A DNA stretch of 64,000 bases from Candidatus Competibacter denitrificans Run_A_D11 (GCF_001051235.1 NZ_CBTJ020000045.1:49308-113307); one strand, 5' to 3'. Numbered from the stretch's first letter, positions 37,054 through 46,965 are shown. The notes: generated by a model from the sequence alone, not told the origin. Translations and numbers: made by a program.

Positions 37054-38913
37054 GTGAAAACTAAATTCGGCTTAGCGCTGGTGGCCGGTGCACTATTGAT
37101 GAATGTCGGGGTAAGCCCCGGCGATTGGCCGCGCTTCTCTTTGGTGGGTGGAGCGACGGTACAGGCCCAGGATCGCATCGACTACAGCTTTTTCTATGAG
37201 GAGTTAGGCCCTTATGGCGATTGGCGCCGGCGCGAACCGTATGGCTGGGTTTGGTATCCGACTGTCGATAAAAATTGGCGACCCTATACGTTCGGCTATT
37301 GGGTCTTCACCGATGACTATGGCTGGACCTGGGTTTCCCAAGATCCTTGGGGGTCGATGCCGTTTCACTATGGACGCTGGTTCTACGATACTGGGCGCCG
37401 GGGCTGGGCCTGGGTGCCAGGCACCGAATGGGGACCGGCATGGGTCGGCTGGCGCAGCGGGGGCGGTTTCATCGGCTGGGCACCCCTACCGCCCGATATT
37501 CGATTCGATCCGGGGGTTGGGTTTGCCCCTCCAGGGCCGGACTTTGGGAGCCGTTGGAATTCCTGGTCCTTCGTCCCTTCGCAGCGGTTCCTTCATCGCC
37601 GCCTAAACCTGGTTATTGTGTCGCGCTCGCGCAACACCGCTCTGCTTAATCGAACCACCAATGCGACCCGTTACCACATCACTGACCGGCGCATCGTGAA
37701 CCTGAGTATTGATCCAAGACGCTTTGAAGAAGAAACGCGAACGCGCATCATTCCTTATCAGGTGGATGAAATCAACCGACCTCTCAGGAAGGAGCCGCTG
37801 TTACAAAATGGGCGCGTCATTTTGTTTCGTCCTGAAGTCGTCCGAACGGCGGTCGAACCGCCGCCACCGCCGCTACCACCACCTATGCGCCCGCCTCGCC
37901 CAGGTTCTCCACCCAGCAACTCCGTTGCACCTCCTGGCCCACCGGTTCCCCCTCCAGGAGATCAGCGCCCTATCGTCGATCAGGAACAGCGTAACCGTGG
38001 AAATCGGCTAGGGGTAGATCAGCCCATTCGTCCTCTTCCACCTTCTCCGGCCCCTGAAAGGAACGATCCTCCTTACCCACCGCGCCCTGAGCCAGAGCGC
38101 GCCCTACGTCCTCCAGAACGTCATCCGCCCCAACGGCCACAACCTAACCAGCGCCTAGAGCAAGAGCAGGCCCGACAGCAGGCGGAGCAGGAACAGGTGC
38201 AGCGAGCACGCCAACAAGCGGAGGAGGAGCAAATCAGGCGACAGCAGTTCGAACAAGAGCAGGCGCGACAGCGGGCCGAACAGGAGCGCGCCCAGCGGGA
38301 GGTCATGCTGCGCCAACAAGCGGAGCAAGAGCAAGCACGGCAACGTGCTGAGCAAGAACATGCCCAGCAGCAAGCCATACAGCAACAACGGCAACTGGCA
38401 GAGCAGCAGGCGCGACAACGTGCCGAGCAGGAACGCGCTCAGCAACAAGCTCTCCAGCTACAGCGACAGCAAGCGGAACAAGAGCGCCAGCGTGCTGAGC
38501 AGGAACGCGCTCAGCAACAAGCCCTTCAGCTACAGCGCCAACAAGCCGAACAAGCGCAGGCGCAGCAACGGGCCGCTCAAGAACAGGCTCAGCAGCAAGC
38601 TCTCCAGCTACAGCGCCAACAAGCGGAACAAGCGCAGGCGCAGCAACGGGCCGCTCAAGAACAGGCTCAGCAACAAGCTCTTCAGCTACAGCGCCAACAA
38701 GCGGAGCAAGCCCGCCAGCGACAACTAGCCGAGCAGGAACGGCAGCGGCAGCTAGCGGAACAAGCGCAGGCCCAGCAACGAGCTGCCCAAGAACAGGCTC
38801 GACAGCAAGCGCTCCAGCAACGCCTGCAGCCAGGGCAGGATTTCTATCAGAAGGCTCCGAACCTACCGGAGTGTAAGAGCTTGCCGCCAGGACAGCAGCA
38901 ACCCTGTCGATAA
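37054..38913 (+). CDS. secreted DUF6600-like protein with Pro-rich linker and Gln-rich coiled-coil tail
   Basis: This 619-residue exported protein starts at a GTG with a Sec-type signal (MKTKFGLALVAGALLMNVGV). Residues about 45-170 are rich in Tyr, Trp and Gly (LGPYGDWRRREPYGWVWYP; PFHYGRWFYD; RGWAWVPGTEWGPAWVGWR), the pattern of DUF6600 domains of unknown function. After about residue 265 comes a proline-rich spacer. From about 365 to 600 there is a charged Gln/Ala/Glu/Arg tail built of near-identical repeats, predicted to be a long helix or coiled coil. A short Cys-containing end (LPECKSLPPGQQQPC) follows. Cell-envelope or matrix roles are plausible. Repeat number may vary between strains. 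Confidence 0.7.
   Translation: MKTKFGLALVAGALLMNVGVSPGDWPRFSLVGGATVQAQDRIDYSFFYEELGPYGDWRRREPYGWVWYPTVDKNWRPYTFGYWVFTDDYGWTWVSQDPWGSMPFHYGRWFYDTGRRGWAWVPGTEWGPAWVGWRSGGGFIGWAPLPPDIRFDPGVGFAPPGPDFGSRWNSWSFVPSQRFLHRRLNLVIVSRSRNTALLNRTTNATRYHITDRRIVNLSIDPRRFEEETRTRIIPYQVDEINRPLRKEPLLQNGRVILFRPEVVRTAVEPPPPPLPPPMRPPRPGSPPSNSVAPPGPPVPPPGDQRPIVDQEQRNRGNRLGVDQPIRPLPPSPAPERNDPPYPPRPEPERALRPPERHPPQRPQPNQRLEQEQARQQAEQEQVQRARQQAEEEQIRRQQFEQEQARQRAEQERAQREVMLRQQAEQEQARQRAEQEHAQQQAIQQQRQLAEQQARQRAEQERAQQQALQLQRQQAEQERQRAEQERAQQQALQLQRQQAEQAQAQQRAAQEQAQQQALQLQRQQAEQAQAQQRAAQEQAQQQALQLQRQQAEQARQRQLAEQERQRQLAEQAQAQQRAAQEQARQQALQQRLQPGQDFYQKAPNLPECKSLPPGQQQPCR
38158..38830 (+). repeat. coding repeats for the Gln-rich tail
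   Basis: Within the DUF6600-like gene, imperfect direct repeats encode variants of QQALQLQRQQAEQAQAQQRA. Two adjacent copies of about 78 bases (roughly 38530-38607 and 38608-38685) are almost identical. Such repeats can recombine and change length, and they are also a likely assembly-collapse site. Confidence 0.8.
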
Positions 38914-38925
38914 AGGATTCGCACC

Positions 38926-38951
38926 CTGAGCGGTTTGAATAAGCCGCTCAG
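38926..38951. terminator. hairpin after the DUF6600-like gene
   Basis: CTGAGCGG (38926-38933) pairs with CCGCTCAG (38944-38951) across a 10-base loop, 13 bases after the stop. The T-run is poor. It lies between convergent genes and may serve as a bidirectional terminator. Confidence 0.5.
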
Positions 38952-38963
38952 CATCATGGATAA

Positions 38964-39015
38964 CTTTGACTGGACCTTTACGCTTTCTGAGTCGGCGTCG
39001 GAGATCCAGTCAAAG
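38964..39015. repeat. 11-bp perfect inverted repeat between convergent genes
   Basis: CTTTGACTGGA (38964-38974) and TCCAGTCAAAG (39005-39015) are exact inverted copies separated by 30 bases. On the minus strand it lies 22 bases beyond the carboxynorspermidine synthase stop. A terminator or a small mobile-element footprint are both possible. Confidence 0.5.
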
Positions 39016-39036
39016 TCGATTGCAGAAATCCCTTGT

Positions 39037-40389
39037 TCAACCGGCTTTAGCGGCCGGTTTACGCATCACCGCGATCATCGGGTTAGCCGCTGACACCGTG
39101 ACCATCGCGGTTGATTCGGCCAATTCAGTCTCCAGATCCCGAACGGTGCCGTTGAAGGAAGCCTGACTACCCGGTTCGATTTCTTTAATATCGGTCGGTA
39201 ACCCGATTTTATCGAGGATGGCGATGAACGGTTCTGGATCGAGTTCCTCGACGTTCACCATGGTCTTGGCATCCCAATCACCCTGCGCCACCAGCATGGC
39301 TGCCGCGACGGGGGGTACACCCGCTGTGTAGCTGATACCTTGTGATTCCACTTCCTCGTAGCACTGTTTGTGATCCGAAACTTGATAAATAAAGACTTCC
39401 CGCGCTTTACCGTTCTTCCAGCCTTTGACGAAATTGCCGATACAGGTCTTGCCTGTGTAGCCCGGCGCTAGCGTTTGTGGATCGGGCAACAATGCTTTTA
39501 CCACTTTGAGTGGTACGACTTCTTGTCCCGTACTCAGCGTTACCGGCAAATGCGAGAGGAACCCTAAAGTACGGAGCACAGTAAATACATTGATATAGTG
39601 ATCGCCAAAGCCCATCCAGAACCGGATGCTGTTGGCGTCAATATTCTTAGACAGCGAATGCAGTTCATCATGCCCGTTCAGGTAAATAGGGCACGACCCG
39701 ACCACCGGAAAGTCATAAACGCGCTTGACGGAATGCGTGGGATATTCCTTCCACTGGCGGTCGATCCAGGTCCATACCTTGATGAATTCACGGAAATTGA
39801 TTTCGGGGTCGAAATTGGTGGCGAAATATTTGCCATGACTACCGGCATTAACATCCAGAATATCGATAGTGTCGATCTTGTCGAAATAACGCTTTACCGC
39901 CAGCGCGCAATAGGCATTGACCACACCCGGATCAAAGCCTGCGCCAAGAATAGCGGTCAGCCCTTTTTCAGCACAGCGCTCCTTGCGCTTCCATTCATAA
40001 TTGGCATACCAGGGCGGATTTTCACATACCTTGTCTGGCTCTTCGTGAATGGCCGTATCAATATAAGCGACACCTGTTTCCAAACAGGCTTCCAGGATCG
40101 ACATATTCAAAAATGCCTGGCCCAGATTAATGACGATTTGCGAATTGGTTTCTTTGATCAATTTCACAGTCGCCGGAATATCGAGGGCATCGATCTGGCG
40201 CGAATACAACTTATAAGCAGGATTCTGAATATGCCCTTTACGTTTAACACTTTCGATAATACCATCGCATTTCGCCAGGGTACGCGAGGCAATGCAGATA
40301 TCGCCCAGCAGAGCATTATTCATCGCGGCTTTATGGGCCGCGACATGAGCGACCCCACCAGCGCCGATAATTAGTACATTCTTTTTCAT
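39037..40389 (-). CDS. carboxynorspermidine/carboxyspermidine dehydrogenase
   Basis: This 450-residue saccharopine-dehydrogenase-fold enzyme condenses aspartate beta-semialdehyde with a diamine and reduces the imine with NADPH. It yields carboxynorspermidine or carboxyspermidine. The N-terminal Rossmann motif is VLIIGAGGVAHVAAHKAA; AYIDTAIHEEPDKV and ILGAGFDPGVVNAYCALA are typical of this subgroup rather than of lysine-pathway saccharopine enzymes. It follows the decarboxylase gene by 18 bases. The diamine substrate (putrescine or 1,3-diaminopropane) is not decided by sequence. Confidence 0.88.
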   Translation of the reverse strand: MKKNVLIIGAGGVAHVAAHKAAMNNALLGDICIASRTLAKCDGIIESVKRKGHIQNPAYKLYSRQIDALDIPATVKLIKETNSQIVINLGQAFLNMSILEACLETGVAYIDTAIHEEPDKVCENPPWYANYEWKRKERCAEKGLTAILGAGFDPGVVNAYCALAVKRYFDKIDTIDILDVNAGSHGKYFATNFDPEINFREFIKVWTWIDRQWKEYPTHSVKRVYDFPVVGSCPIYLNGHDELHSLSKNIDANSIRFWMGFGDHYINVFTVLRTLGFLSHLPVTLSTGQEVVPLKVVKALLPDPQTLAPGYTGKTCIGNFVKGWKNGKAREVFIYQVSDHKQCYEEVESQGISYTAGVPPVAAAMLVAQGDWDAKTMVNVEELDPEPFIAILDKIGLPTDIKEIEPGSQASFNGTVRDLETELAESTAMVTVSAANPMIAVMRKPAAKAG

Positions 40390-40407
40390 GCGGTGATAGC
40401 TCCCGAT

Positions 40408-41514
40408 TCAGGAAAGGCTACGTTTGAAATCTTTGTAGCGGAATTTTCTGAGCACGTCCACCGTGCCATCAAACCGACGCACCGCGATAGCGGGCATCGC
40501 CAGGCCATTGAACCAATTTTTCTTGACCATGGTGTAACCGGCAGCATCCGCAATACGCACTTCGCTACCAACCTTCAATTTATTTCTTAGCTTGTACTCA
40601 CCAAATACGTCACCCGCCAGACAAGTCCGCCCTGCGATCATGACGCGATAGCGCCCTGGCTCTGGAGCTGAAATTTTTGCACGGGTGCCGTAAATCAAAT
40701 GATCGAGCATATGCGCTTCCACTGAGGCATCGACAATGGCGATATCAATTTCGTTATGCACCACATCCAATACGGTCGTGACCAATTCAGCGCACTGGGT
40801 AATCGTGGCTTCTCCGGGTTCCAAATACACTTGCACGCCAAATTTTTCGGAGAAGTTTTTTAGTTTCTCGCAAAATGGCTCTATAGGATAACCTTCCTTA
40901 GTAAAATAAATCCCACCACCGAAACTGACCCACTCCAGTTTTTCCAGCAATGAACCATATTTCTTGCTGATATAGTCAATAGCAGTCGTAAGATTTTTAA
41001 AATCATCATTTTCGCAATTAAAATGAAACATCACCCCACTTAACAGCGGGGCAATTTTCATAATTTCGTCTTGATCGACGACACCCAATCTGGAACATTT
41101 TCTAGCCGGATCGGCAAGATCAAAATGTGAGTAGCTAATACCCGGATTGATCCGTAGCCCCAACCGCTTATCGCTCACAAAGCTATAATAGCGCTTCAAT
41201 TGTGACAGTGAATTAAAGATGACTTTACTGGCAAATTTCGCAACAGCTTTGACCTCTTTTTCGGAAAATCCCACGCTGTAAGCATGTACTTCTTTACCAA
41301 ATTTTTCATAACCGAGACGTGCTTCAAATAAAGAGCTGCTCGTCGTGCCGTCCATATAGCGCTGCATTAAATCGAATACCCCCCAAGTCGAAAAACATTT
41401 TAGCGCCAGCACAGATTTTGCACCGGACGTTTCCCGCACCTGTTGGATGATTTCTAAATTCCTCAGTAATTTTGTTTCATCAATCAGATAATAAGGCGTA
41501 GTCAGTTTAGTCAT
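40408..41514 (-). CDS. nspC: carboxynorspermidine/carboxyspermidine decarboxylase
   Basis: NspC is a PLP-dependent, alanine-racemase-fold decarboxylase that releases norspermidine or spermidine from the carboxylated precursor. The 368-residue protein begins with TPYYLIDETKLLRNLEIIQ and SVLALKCFSTWGVFDLM, where the Lys is the expected PLP attachment. It also shows GLRINPGISYSHFDLADP, WVSFGGGIYFTKEGYP and LEPGEATITQCAELVTTV, which bind the phosphate and cofactor. Together with the adjacent dehydrogenase it forms the complete alternative polyamine route that does not need S-adenosylmethionine decarboxylase. Confidence 0.93.
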   Translation of the reverse strand: MTKLTTPYYLIDETKLLRNLEIIQQVRETSGAKSVLALKCFSTWGVFDLMQRYMDGTTSSSLFEARLGYEKFGKEVHAYSVGFSEKEVKAVAKFASKVIFNSLSQLKRYYSFVSDKRLGLRINPGISYSHFDLADPARKCSRLGVVDQDEIMKIAPLLSGVMFHFNCENDDFKNLTTAIDYISKKYGSLLEKLEWVSFGGGIYFTKEGYPIEPFCEKLKNFSEKFGVQVYLEPGEATITQCAELVTTVLDVVHNEIDIAIVDASVEAHMLDHLIYGTRAKISAPEPGRYRVMIAGRTCLAGDVFGEYKLRNKLKVGSEVRIADAAGYTMVKKNWFNGLAMPAIAVRRFDGTVDVLRKFRYKDFKRSLS

Positions 41515-41604
41515 AATGCGCTGATCTTGGGAGGATTCTGGAATGCTAGGAAAAGGGTCACACCAAGGGCGTGACTGGATAGTGGCGAGGGAGGATAAAC
41601 CATC

Positions 41605-41638
41605 ACGGGCGGCAAAAGATTATCTTCTGCCCGCCCGT
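41605..41638 (-). terminator. hairpin downstream of the nuo operon
   Basis: ACGGGCGG near 41605 pairs with CCGCCCGT ending at 41638, with a one-base bulge and an inner AAGAT/ATCTT stem. It begins 27 bases after the DUF2818 stop, so it is a plausible terminator for the complex I transcript, although no long T-run follows. Confidence 0.5.
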
Positions 41639-41664
41639 ATCGCTTCTCACATGGCTTGGGGCGA

Positions 41665-41991
41665 CTACCAACCTGCTTGCGCCAACAACCGCCGCAATTG
41701 GTAGCGATACACAAACCCTGGAAGGGCGCCCACCATGAATAAACAGAGTGTCGCCGTATAAAACTCCCAGCCTTGGGCCTGAACGGTACCTGCCGCTTTA
41801 TACTCGAAGCCAAACCCCATGGCCAGAATCAGTGCGTACAGTAAACCCCATTCGATCAAGCGCAACCAAAACGGCTTGGCTTGGCCCCCCTGGCGCACAA
41901 TCACAAACAGCCACCGCTCACTCAGCCAAGGAAGATTGGCCGCAATGATCGCTAACCCTAACCAAATACCGATGATGATTTGTTGAGACAA
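41665..41991 (-). CDS. DUF2818 family small membrane protein
   Basis: This 108-residue protein has three predicted membrane helices (IIIGIWLGLAIIAANLPWL, LIEWGLLYALILAMGFGF and FYTATLCLFMVGALPGFVY) and a basic C-terminus (YRYQLRRLL). DUF2818 proteins are often found right after nuoN in proteobacteria, as here, with four bases between the nuoN stop and this start. A role in complex I assembly or regulation is suggested only by position. Confidence 0.8.
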   Translation of the reverse strand: MSQQIIIGIWLGLAIIAANLPWLSERWLFVIVRQGGQAKPFWLRLIEWGLLYALILAMGFGFEYKAAGTVQAQGWEFYTATLCLFMVGALPGFVYRYQLRRLLAQAGW

Positions 41992-41995
41992 TGGA

Positions 41996-43435
41996 TTAGT
42001 TTAACAAGGCTGTGGAGCACCACGTCATCAAAGCCGTTGGATACAAGCCTAAAATAATCAGCAATAACCCATTGGCACTGATGACGATCTCGACATCTCG
42101 GCTGATGCTGATCGACTCGCTCTGTTCAGGCTTATCGAAATAGATGCATTTGACGACCCGCAGGTAGTAGAACGCACCAACCACCGAAAACACGACACCG
42201 ACCAGCGCCAGCCAAACGAATCCAATATTGATAACCGCTTGCAGAACTACCCACTTGGCGTAGAAGCCCGCCATAAAAGGAATTCCCGCCATCGACATCA
42301 TAACGACCATCATAATGAATGCCAGCCACGGGCTACGGTCATTTAAGCCTTTGAAGTCATCAATATTTTCAGCTTCGAAGCCGGTACGGCTCAGCAGGAG
42401 GATCACACCGAAGGCGCCAACCGCCATCAACACATACACGATGGCGTAGAACATTGATGCTGAGTAACCCTCCGGCGTACCGGCTAAGATACCGAGCAAC
42501 AAAAACCCTACATGCGAAATCGTCGAATAGGCCAGCATTCGCTTGATGTTGGTCTGGGCGATAGCCACCAGGTTACCCAGAGCCATGGAGAGGACCGCCA
42601 GAATGATCAGCATCTGCTGCCAGTCATTTTGGAAAGCGCCGAGTCCATCGACCAAAACGCGCATCAGCAAGGCAAACGCCGCTAGTTTGGGTGCCGAGCC
42701 GATGTATAACGTCACGGAGGTCGGAGCGCCCTGATAGATGTCAGGTAGCCACATGTGAAATGGCACTGCACCCAGTTTGAACGCCAAGCCGACGACCAGA
42801 AAGACCAGTCCGAAAACCAGGACCAAATTGCTCGTACCCTGTTTGGCGATCACATCGGCGATCACCTGGAGATCCACGCTACCCGTCGCCCCATAGACCA
42901 TTGAGATGCCGTATAACAACATACCGGATGCCAGCGAACCCAGCACAAAGTACTTCATGGCTGCTTCGCAACCGACTGGCGAATCCCGATCCACCGCCAC
43001 CAGCGCATAAAGCGACAACGACAATAATTCCAGGCCCAAATACACGCTGAGCAGGCTGTGCGCCGACACCATGATCATCATGCCGAGCACACCGAACAGA
43101 CCAAGCACGAAGTATTCGCCTTTGAACAGATCGCGCTGCCGCAGATAATCGCGGGAGTATAAAAAGACGGCGGCGGCGGCCAAGCAAATGCAGAACTTGA
43201 GCAAATCGCCCATTGCATCCTTGATGTAATGACCAAACATGGTGGTGACCGGAACCCGCGCGAACGTCAACAACAACAGCAACGCCGTAGCCAGCAACGT
43301 CACTTGCGCCAACCCGTAAGTGATGTGGCGTTGCTGCTGTTCCAAAAACACATCGACCACCAGCACCAGGCAGGCCATGGTCAACACAAATATTTCGGGC
43401 AATACCGGCATGAAGTCAGGGGCGACAAAATTCAT
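41996..43435 (-). CDS. nuoN: NADH-quinone oxidoreductase subunit N
   Basis: NuoN (479 residues) is one of three antiporter-like proton-pumping subunits of complex I. It is strongly hydrophobic throughout, with about 14 helices. The segment [23 protein letters not shown] holds the conserved Lys and the motif shared with NuoL and NuoM, and [20 protein letters not shown] is the second signature. It is the last nuo gene, 41 bases after nuoM. Confidence 0.96.
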   Translation of the reverse strand: MNFVAPDFMPVLPEIFVLTMACLVLVVDVFLEQQQRHITYGLAQVTLLATALLLLLTFARVPVTTMFGHYIKDAMGDLLKFCICLAAAAVFLYSRDYLRQRDLFKGEYFVLGLFGVLGMMIMVSAHSLLSVYLGLELLSLSLYALVAVDRDSPVGCEAAMKYFVLGSLASGMLLYGISMVYGATGSVDLQVIADVIAKQGTSNLVLVFGLVFLVVGLAFKLGAVPFHMWLPDIYQGAPTSVTLYIGSAPKLAAFALLMRVLVDGLGAFQNDWQQMLIILAVLSMALGNLVAIAQTNIKRMLAYSTISHVGFLLLGILAGTPEGYSASMFYAIVYVLMAVGAFGVILLLSRTGFEAENIDDFKGLNDRSPWLAFIMMVVMMSMAGIPFMAGFYAKWVVLQAVINIGFVWLALVGVVFSVVGAFYYLRVVKCIYFDKPEQSESISISRDVEIVISANGLLLIILGLYPTALMTWCSTALLN

Positions 43436-43476
43436 GGTGGCTTCCTATTTTCTCGTTGTTCTCGGCGACAACAGAC

Positions 43477-44991
43477 CTAGAGTTTGGTCGCGGTGATATG
43501 CTGCAACAGATTATCGACCGACGCATGCATCACCGAAGCCAACGGGTCCGGCCAGACACCAAGCAACAAGACGGCCGCTGCCAACAAACTTAACATGATG
43601 GTTTCACGGCAATTCATATCCTTCAGTTCGGCGACATGGCTATTCCCGATCTCGCCAAAGATGACCCGCTTGATGAGCCACAAGGTATACGCCGCGCCCA
43701 GAATCAAGGTGAAGGACGCCAAAAACGCCAGCCAGAACCCGGCCTTGAAGGTGCTCATAATCACCATAAATTCGCCGACAAATCCCGAAGTACCCGGCAA
43801 GCCCGCGTTGGCCATGCCAAACAGCACCATGAACGCGGCAAAGACCGGCATGGTATTGACGACTCCGCCGTAATCCTTGATCTGGCGCGAATGAACTCGG
43901 TCATACAGAACGCCAACGCAAAGGAACAAAGCACCCGAAATGAAGCCGTGGGAAATCATTTGCACCATACCCCCCTCGACTCCCATCGCCGCGCCGTTCA
44001 AATTGCCAGTATGGCGGTATAGACCGAATACGATGAAAAATCCCAAGGTCACGAAGCCCATATGAGCAATAGAGGAATAGGCAATCAGCTTTTTCATATC
44101 CTGCTGAATCAGCGCGACCAAGCCGATATAGATGACGGCGATCAACGACAGGGTGATGATCAGCCAATCCAGCATGGCCGAAGCATCCGGCGTGATCGGC
44201 AGGGTGAATCGCAAGAAACCGTAGCCGCCGATCTTCAAGGTGATGGCCGCCAAGATGACCGAACCACCGGTGGGCGCTTCCACATGCGCATCCGGTAACC
44301 ACGTATGAACCGGCCACATCGGCACCTTGACCGAAAAACCCAGCAGGAAGGCAAAAAAGATCCAAATCTGCTCGGTCATCGTCAACGGTAGCTTGTGGAA
44401 ATCGAGGATTTCGAAGCTATTGGCTTGATTGTACATGTAGATCAGGGCGATCAGCATGAACACCGAGCCGAGGAAGGTATAGAGGAAAAACTTGAGAGTG
44501 GCATAGACTCGCCGCGGTCCCCCCCAGATGCCGATAATCAAAAACATCGGAATCAGCATCGCTTCGAAAAACACGTAGAACAACAGCGCGTCCAGGGCAG
44601 CGAATACCCCGATCATCAACCCTTCCATGATCAGGAAGGCAGCCATGTACTGCGCGATCCGATACTGGATCACTTCCCAACCCGCGATCACGACCACGAC
44701 TGTCATGAAGGAGGTCAGCAAGATCAGCGGCATCGAAAAACCATCCACTCCGACATGGTAGTTGGCATTGAACGCCGGAATCCATGGGACAAATTCTTGA
44801 AACTGCATGGCGGCGGTGGTGTGATCAAAAGCCGAGTACAGCGGCACACTGATCAGGAACGCCAGGATTGCCACCGTTAGGGCCAAGGATTTAACGCGAC
44901 TGGGGCTATCATCGCCCACAAAGAGCACGGCGATACCACCGAGAATCGGAAACCAGATGACAAGACTCAGCAAGGGCAGTTCCGACAGCAT
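43477..44991 (-). CDS. nuoM: NADH-quinone oxidoreductase subunit M
   Basis: NuoM (504 residues) is the second antiporter-like proton channel subunit of complex I. The pattern FLLGFSVKVPMWPVHTWLPDAHVEAPTGGSVILA carries the channel Lys, with DMKKLIAYSSIAHMGFVTLG downstream. The helix count of about 14 is normal. It lies 18 bases after nuoL in the operon. Confidence 0.96.
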   Translation of the reverse strand: MLSELPLLSLVIWFPILGGIAVLFVGDDSPSRVKSLALTVAILAFLISVPLYSAFDHTTAAMQFQEFVPWIPAFNANYHVGVDGFSMPLILLTSFMTVVVVIAGWEVIQYRIAQYMAAFLIMEGLMIGVFAALDALLFYVFFEAMLIPMFLIIGIWGGPRRVYATLKFFLYTFLGSVFMLIALIYMYNQANSFEILDFHKLPLTMTEQIWIFFAFLLGFSVKVPMWPVHTWLPDAHVEAPTGGSVILAAITLKIGGYGFLRFTLPITPDASAMLDWLIITLSLIAVIYIGLVALIQQDMKKLIAYSSIAHMGFVTLGFFIVFGLYRHTGNLNGAAMGVEGGMVQMISHGFISGALFLCVGVLYDRVHSRQIKDYGGVVNTMPVFAAFMVLFGMANAGLPGTSGFVGEFMVIMSTFKAGFWLAFLASFTLILGAAYTLWLIKRVIFGEIGNSHVAELKDMNCRETIMLSLLAAAVLLLGVWPDPLASVMHASVDNLLQHITATKL

Positions 44992-45009
44992 GGTTTTTCT
45001 TCTTCCAGG

Positions 45010-46962
45010 TTAGCGGGCGATAAACCAGGTCAGCAAGATCAGCAACCCAATGATCATCGCGAAGGCATAGGTATACAGATAGCCGGATTGTAAATGTCGA
45101 GCAACGGCGGCGACCCAGCCCACCAGCCGCGCGCTGCCGTTGACCAGCACGCCATCGATCAAGCCGGCATCGCCAAATTTCCACAGTGCAGTGCCCAGAT
45201 TCCGACTGCCCCGCATGAAAACCGACTGATAGATTTCATCGAACAAATATTTGCGGTTCATGATGTCGTAGAGCGTGGCGAACCGCTGCTGAATCAGATC
45301 GGGCAATTCAGGTTTGAGCATATAGAGATAAAAGGCTGATAAAAACCCGGCAACCACCAGAATGAATGGCAAGCCGAAGAGTCCGTGCAACGCGAAACTC
45401 CTCGGACCATGAAATTCTTCTTCGAGATGCGCCAGTACGTTATGTTCAGGCGCTATGAAGATGCTCCCGCCGAACCCGTCACCGAACAATAAAGGCGCCA
45501 TTGTCATTGCGCCGATGACCACCGAGGGAATCGCCAGCAGCACGAGAGGTCCCCACACCACAGGCGGCGTCTCATGTAAATGTTCCTGGGTATGATGATC
45601 CATCCGCTCCTTGCCATGAAAGACCAGGAAATACAGGCGGAATGAATAGAATGACGTGACGAACACACCCAGCATCACCGCGAAATAGGCGAAACCGGAA
45701 CCGGCGATATGGGAAAAATGCACCGCTTCCAAGATGCTGTCTTTGGAATAGAAACCTGAGAAACCCGGCGTGCCGATCAATGCCAGCGTCCCGATCAGGA
45801 ACGTTAGCCAGGTAATCGGCATATATTTCCAAAGTCCCCCCATCTTACGAATATCCTGCTCGTGATGCATGGCGATGATCACCGAGCCGGCGCCCAGAAA
45901 CAGCAACGCTTTGAAGAAAGCGTGGGTCATCAGGTGGAAAATAGCGGCCGGATAAGCCGACACGCCCAGTGCTACGGTCATATAGCCAAGCTGTGAGAGC
46001 GTGGAATAAGCGACCACCCGCTTGATATCGTTCTGGACGATGCCAAGGAACCCCATGAACAGCGCGGTAATCGAACCGATCACCAGCACAAAACTCAAGG
46101 CAGTTTCCGACAATTCAAACAGTGGCGACATCCGCGCCACCATGAAAATGCCGGCGGTGACCATGGTTGCAGCATGGATTAACGCAGAAATCGGCGTCGG
46201 GCCTTCCATCGAATCCGGTAGCCAGACATGAAGCGGAACCTGTGCTGACTTACCCATCGCCCCGATGAACAACAGGATACAAATCACCGTCATCAGCGAC
46301 CATTCAACCCCAGGAATGATATAGACGGTGACCGTGGCCATCAGCGGCGCTGCCGCAAACACATCGGCGTAATCCAGGCTGTTGAACGCCATCAGCACGG
46401 CGGCGATGCCCAGCAAAAAGCCAAAATCGCCGACCCGGTTGACCAAAAACGCTTTCAAGCTGGCAAAGATGGCGCTTTCACGCTTGTACCAGAATCCGAT
46501 CAGCAGGTAAGACACTAAACCGACACCTTCCCAACCGAAGAACAGTTGCAGGAAGTTATTGGCCATCACCAGCATCAGCATGGCGAACGTAAACAGTGCG
46601 ATATAACTGAAGAAGCGCTGGTAGCCGTCATCGTCGTGCATATAACCGATGGTATAGATATGTACCATCAGCGAAACGAAGGTGACTGTACACATCATCA
46701 CCGCCGTCAAATTATCGATCAGGAAACCCACTTCGAGGCGAATCCCTTCAACGACCATCCAGGTATAAACGGTACCGTTATACGGCTCCGCACCATCGAA
46801 GACATGATGCCGCAACACCAAAAGTGACAATAAAAACGCAATCGCCACGCCAATGATGGTGACCCAATGGGCGCCGGCACGCCCGATCTTGCGCCCGAAC
46901 AAGCCAGCGATGAGCGCGCCAAACAGCGGCGCAAGCGCGATCCCAAGATAGACGTTTTGCAT
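45010..46962 (-). CDS. nuoL: NADH-quinone oxidoreductase subunit L
   Basis: NuoL (650 residues) is the distal proton-pumping subunit with a long C-terminal lateral helix that runs along the membrane arm. The core shows GAMGKSAQVPLHVWLPDSMEGPTPISALIHAATMV and DIKRVVAYSTLSQLGYM. The C-terminal extension after about residue 500 includes the amphipathic segment and final helix (YTYAFAMIIGLLILLTWF). The start lies three bases after the nuoK stop. Confidence 0.96.
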   Translation of the reverse strand: MQNVYLGIALAPLFGALIAGLFGRKIGRAGAHWVTIIGVAIAFLLSLLVLRHHVFDGAEPYNGTVYTWMVVEGIRLEVGFLIDNLTAVMMCTVTFVSLMVHIYTIGYMHDDDGYQRFFSYIALFTFAMLMLVMANNFLQLFFGWEGVGLVSYLLIGFWYKRESAIFASLKAFLVNRVGDFGFLLGIAAVLMAFNSLDYADVFAAAPLMATVTVYIIPGVEWSLMTVICILLFIGAMGKSAQVPLHVWLPDSMEGPTPISALIHAATMVTAGIFMVARMSPLFELSETALSFVLVIGSITALFMGFLGIVQNDIKRVVAYSTLSQLGYMTVALGVSAYPAAIFHLMTHAFFKALLFLGAGSVIIAMHHEQDIRKMGGLWKYMPITWLTFLIGTLALIGTPGFSGFYSKDSILEAVHFSHIAGSGFAYFAVMLGVFVTSFYSFRLYFLVFHGKERMDHHTQEHLHETPPVVWGPLVLLAIPSVVIGAMTMAPLLFGDGFGGSIFIAPEHNVLAHLEEEFHGPRSFALHGLFGLPFILVVAGFLSAFYLYMLKPELPDLIQQRFATLYDIMNRKYLFDEIYQSVFMRGSRNLGTALWKFGDAGLIDGVLVNGSARLVGWVAAVARHLQSGYLYTYAFAMIIGLLILLTWFIAR

Positions 46963-46965
46963 CGG

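Noticed and set aside
38150..38830. CRISPR-like spaced repeats
   Set aside because: The repeats are in-frame coding repeats for a Gln-rich tail, without uniform repeats and unique spacers.
41511..41813. 100-residue minus-strand open frame downstream of DUF2818
   Set aside because: Overlaps the DUF2818 gene out of frame, runs through the putative terminator hairpin and has no domain signal.
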